From Gemmataceae bacterium (GTDB lineage Bacteria; Planctomycetota; Planctomycetia; Gemmatales; Gemmataceae): DNA of 17,071 nucleotides. The stretch spans positions 1 through 17,071 of the forward strand of contig CANLGS010000014.1 of the NCBI GenBank assembly GCA_947490035.1, read 5' to 3'. Below the pieces are notes generated by a model. The model saw only the letters and a program-made list of their open reading frames with translations. It searched no databases and was not told the origin of the DNA. The translations under genes were made by a program, and so were the position numbers. Within the stretch, counting starts at the first letter, position 1, and the number at the start of each line of letters is the position of its first letter. This document shows positions 14,996 to 17,071 of this stretch, in pieces.

Positions 14996-15823
14996 TCACA
15001 CCAGTTTCAGCGACTTGAACTGCTTCACGCAACTCGTGATCGCCACTTCGGTCGGCAGGCGCTCGATGCTCGACGCGCCGAAGAAGCCGACGACGCCCGT
15101 CGTGTGATCGAGAACGTACCGCACGTCTTCGGGTTCGGAAATCGGCCCGCCGTGGCACACCACCAGGATGTCGGGGTTCACCGCCTTCGCCGCGGTCGCG
15201 AGTTCCTGCACGCGCTTCGTCGCCTCTTCCAGCGACAGCGCGGTCTTCGCGCCGATCGCGCCCTTCGTCGTCAGCCCCATGTGAGGAATCAGAATGTCGG
15301 CGCCGGCCTTCGCCATCGCGGTCGCTTCTTCCGGCGTGAACACATACGGGCACGTCAGCAGGTCGAGGTCGCGTGCGAGCTTAATCATGTCCACTTCGAG
15401 CGAGTAGCCCATGCCGGTTTCTTCCAACCCGATGCGGAGGTTGCCGTCGAACAGGCCGACCGTGGGGAAGTTCTGCACGCCGCTGAAGCCGATGTCGCGC
15501 ACGTCGAGGAGGAACCGCTTCATAACGCGGAACGGGTCGGTGCCGCACACGCCCGCGAGGACCGGCGTGCGCTCCACGACCGGCAGAACTTCGCGGGCCA
15601 TGTCCATGACGATCTGGTTCGCGTCGCCGTAGGGCAGCAGCCCCGCGAGCGACCCGCGGCCGGCCATGCGGAACCGGCCGGAGTTGTAGATGATGATGAG
15701 GTCGATGCCGCCCATCTCGGCGCACTTGGCGGAAAGCCCGGTGCCGGCCCCGCCGCCGACGACGGGGATACCGGCCGCGACTTGTGTGCGGAGCCGTGCG
15801 AGAATCTCGGATCGGGATTGCAT
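14996..15823 (-). CDS. TIM-barrel protein, PEP hydrolase-like family (Tm-1 C-terminal type)
   Basis: This 275-residue predicted (beta/alpha)8 barrel belongs to the family annotated as phosphoenolpyruvate hydrolase-like or TIM-barrel signal transduction proteins. Markers are [20 protein letters not shown] (19-38), [20 protein letters not shown] (41-60), [15 protein letters not shown] (62-76), [11 protein letters not shown] (88-98), [13 protein letters not shown] (115-127) and [16 protein letters not shown] (221-236). The start at 15823 is chosen because AAAGG sits five bases upstream and the family begins there; the frame runs further upstream only by translating a repeat. The same domain forms the C-terminal part of plant Tm-1-type proteins, whose N-terminal part matches the divergent gene nearby. 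The exact reaction is not established from sequence. Confidence 0.85.
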   Translation of the reverse strand: MQSRSEILARLRTQVAAGIPVVGGGAGTGLSAKCAEMGGIDLIIIYNSGRFRMAGRGSLAGLLPYGDANQIVMDMAREVLPVVERTPVLAGVCGTDPFRVMKRFLLDVRDIGFSGVQNFPTVGLFDGNLRIGLEETGMGYSLEVDMIKLARDLDLLTCPYVFTPEEATAMAKAGADILIPHMGLTTKGAIGAKTALSLEEATKRVQELATAAKAVNPDILVVCHGGPISEPEDVRYVLDHTTGVVGFFGASSIERLPTEVAITSCVKQFKSLKLV

Positions 15824-15840
15824 GGGTGCCTTTGAAATGA

Positions 15841-15927
15841 AGGCGAGCGGGGGCGTAAGCCCCCTGATGCTTCGCACGACAATAATGTATTCGATACCAT
15901 CAGGGGGTTTACGCCCCCCGCTCGCCT
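15841..15927. repeat. REPIN-like inverted repeat, GTAA family copy 3
   Basis: The left arm (15841-15868) and right arm (15899-15927) are reverse complements apart from one indel in the G-run and one substitution (GTAAGC against GTAAAC), around a 30-base AT-richer spacer. The element lies between the two minus-strand genes. Its right arm overlaps the end of the upstream gene (15909-16301), giving that gene its last six codons and its TAA stop. Confidence 0.87.
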
Positions 15928-16301
15928 TCCGGCTTCTCCGCTGCCTTGTCCTCTGCCTTCTGACTCTCTGCATCCAACGCCATCTTCGCCTCGGCCTGTG
16001 CGAGGAGTTCGTTCAGCAACTTCTCGGTGTCGTCCGGTGGTGGTGCCGCGGGCTTCACGGGCTTACTTCCGCGAACTTTCCAGACGACCAGTTCGCACAC
16101 CAGCACGAACACGAAGCCCCAGAACGCCATCATGAGCGGGACGCGATAGCGGAGCGAAGCGCCCACCTGCTCGCTCGTGGTGGGGGTCGCGTTGCCGGTC
16201 AGCCAGATGCCGGCGAGTTCGGCGAACATCACGCCGACGAGCGCGAGGACGCCCTCCGTCAGCCCGCCGTGCAACAGGATTCGCTTCAACACCGGGTGCA
16301 T
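15909..16301 (-). CDS. Small two-span membrane protein, unknown function
   Basis: This 130-residue protein starts at an ATG at 16301 with a GAGGG-like site upstream. Two hydrophobic segments lie at about 15-35 ([18 protein letters not shown]) and 54-76 ([20 protein letters not shown]). They are followed by a Pro-rich stretch and a charged, Ala/Glu/Lys-rich helical tail (92-124) that could be a coiled coil facing the cytoplasm. I do not recognise the family. The last residues, EGERGA, and the TAA stop are encoded by the right arm of the repeat, so the original C-terminus may have been different. It lies between the TIM-barrel gene and the Tm-1-like gene and could share a transcript with the former. 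Confidence 0.7.
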   Translation of the reverse strand: MHPVLKRILLHGGLTEGVLALVGVMFAELAGIWLTGNATPTTSEQVGASLRYRVPLMMAFWGFVFVLVCELVVWKVRGSKPVKPAAPPPDDTEKLLNELLAQAEAKMALDAESQKAEDKAAEKPEGERGA

Positions 16302-16399
16302 GTGCCGCCCTCGCCAACTGCTCTCGAACGTCCGTTACCTGTAACATATCACGCGATCCGCTCTTAACCTGTCAGACGCGGAATCACCGGAGGCGTTCC

Positions 16400-17071
16400 A
16401 TGTCCGTTCTGCTCGTCGGCACGCTGGATACGAAGGGCGTCGAGTTCGCCTACGTGCGCGACCGGCTCCGCGCGGCCGGCGTGTCTGTGCTGGTGGCAGA
16501 CACCGGCGTCTTGGGGCCGCCCGCGTTCGCGCCGGACATCTCGCGCGAAGTCGTGTTCGCCGCGGCCGGGACAACCGCCGAGCAGGTGAAGGCCGCCGGT
16601 GATCGCGGCCGCGCGGTCGAACTCGCCGCGACCGGGATCGCGAAGGTCGCGGCGGACCTCCACAAGCAGGGCAAACTGTCCGGCGTGTTCGGCATGGGCG
16701 GGTCCGCGGGCACGACGACCGGCACCGCCGCGATGCGGGCGCTGCCGGTGGGCGTGCCGAAGTTGATGGTCAGCACGCTCGCGAGCGGGCAGGTTCAGCA
16801 CTACGTCGGGACGCGCGACGTGATGATGATGTACTCGGTCGTTGATATCGCCGGGCTGAACCGCATCAGCCGGGTGGTGTTGGATAACGCCGCCGGCGCG
16901 ATGGCGGGGATGGTGCGGGGGAAGAACCTCTCCCCCCAGCCCCCTCCCCTAAGAAGGGAGGGGGAGCCAGAGATGAAGTCGGAAGCCCCTCCCTTCTTAG
17001 GGGAGGGGTCGGGGAGGGGTTCTTCCGACGACAAGCCGGTGATCGCTGCGACGATGTTCGGCGTGACGACA
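16400..17071 (+). CDS. Tm-1-like ATP-binding (UPF0261) protein, partial at window edge
   Basis: The first 224 codons of a UPF0261/Tm-1-like protein are visible, open to the window end. The ATG at 16400 has GGAGG six bases upstream. Family signs are VLLVGTLDTKGVEFAYVRDRL at the start (from residue 3), VLVADTG at 30-36, the glycine-rich GMGGSAGTTTGTAAMRALP (98-116), GVPKLMVSTLASG (118-130) and VIAATMFGVTT at the visible end (214-224). Full-length members have about 400 residues. Residues about 175-208 are foreign: they translate a palindromic element (16922-17024), in frame, between AAGAMAGMVRG and DDKPVIAATMFG. In plant Tm-1 the matching N-terminal domain binds ATP and is fused to the TIM-barrel encoded nearby on the other strand. 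Confidence 0.87.
   Translation, partial: MSVLLVGTLDTKGVEFAYVRDRLRAAGVSVLVADTGVLGPPAFAPDISREVVFAAAGTTAEQVKAAGDRGRAVELAATGIAKVAADLHKQGKLSGVFGMGGSAGTTTGTAAMRALPVGVPKLMVSTLASGQVQHYVGTRDVMMMYSVVDIAGLNRISRVVLDNAAGAMAGMVRGKNLSPQPPPLRREGEPEMKSEAPPFLGEGSGRGSSDDKPVIAATMFGVTT
16922..17024. repeat. Palindromic element inserted in frame in the Tm-1-like gene
   Basis: The left arm (16922-16964) and right arm (16986-17024) are reverse complements except for a few differences near the outer ends, around a 21-base spacer. Each arm holds a C-rich/G-rich palindrome of the type CCCTCCCCTAAGAAGGGAGG. The element lies inside a coding region and leaves the frame open, encoding about 34 Pro/Gly/Glu/Arg-rich residues. 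It is typical of intergenic repeats, so its position in a conserved domain is unusual. Confidence 0.85.

Noticed and set aside
15824..15973. Upstream extension of the TIM-barrel gene
   Set aside because: It translates GTAA-family copy 3 and overlaps the preceding gene; the ATG at 15823 has a good ribosome-binding site.
16334..16345. GTTAC/GTAAC dyad in the divergent gap as an operator
   Set aside because: The arms are only five bases and no regulator or second site is visible; too weak to call.
1..17071. tRNA or rRNA genes
   Set aside because: I saw no cloverleaf pattern or conserved rRNA segments on either strand while reading; gaps are short and filled by repeats.

Overview
The window is GC-rich, densely coding bacterial chromosome. 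Its gene content, its Tad-locus layout and the abundance of palindromic intergenic repeats fit a planctomycete of the Gemmataceae type. That placement is an inference from gene style; there is no rRNA or other phylogenetic marker here.

Positions 568-12466 hold a tight-adherence (Tad/Flp) type IVc pilus locus, all on the + strand. The order is cpaB (568-1821), the secretin cpaC (2132-3886), the localisation ATPase cpaE/tadZ (4004-5227), the motor ATPase cpaF/tadA (5357-6751), the platform proteins tadB (6921-7880) and tadC (8009-8965), an OmpA-like lipoprotein (9128-9784), a 74-residue one-span envelope protein (9892-10116), a winged-helix AAA+ ATPase (10227-11573) and a TadD-like TPR lipoprotein (11606-12466). 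Together these supply the outer-membrane channel, its periplasmic partner, the inner-membrane platform, the assembly motor and a pilotin-like lipoprotein. No Flp pilin, prepilin peptidase or TadE/F/G pseudopilin is visible, so those must lie elsewhere. A secreted WD40 propeller protein (12563-14884) follows on the same strand.

The right part has two minus-strand genes: a TIM-barrel protein of the PEP hydrolase-like family (14996-15823) and a small two-span membrane protein (15909-16301). Diverging from them is the start of a Tm-1-like (UPF0261) ATP-binding protein (16400 to the window edge). Plant Tm-1 carries the UPF0261 and TIM-barrel parts in one chain; here they are separate neighbouring genes.

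The most unusual feature is the repeat content. Four consecutive gaps of the Tad operon (cpaF/tadB, tadB/tadC, tadC/lipoprotein, small ORF/AAA+) each hold an inverted pair of 7-nt-period arrays. The heptamer differs in each gap but the architecture is the same. Three other places hold copies of one REPIN-like element, two palindromic arms with core GGGGGCGTAAGCCCCC; one copy supplies the stop codon of the two-span protein. A third palindrome family lies after cpaB. A fourth is inserted in frame inside the Tm-1-like gene, adding about 34 residues.
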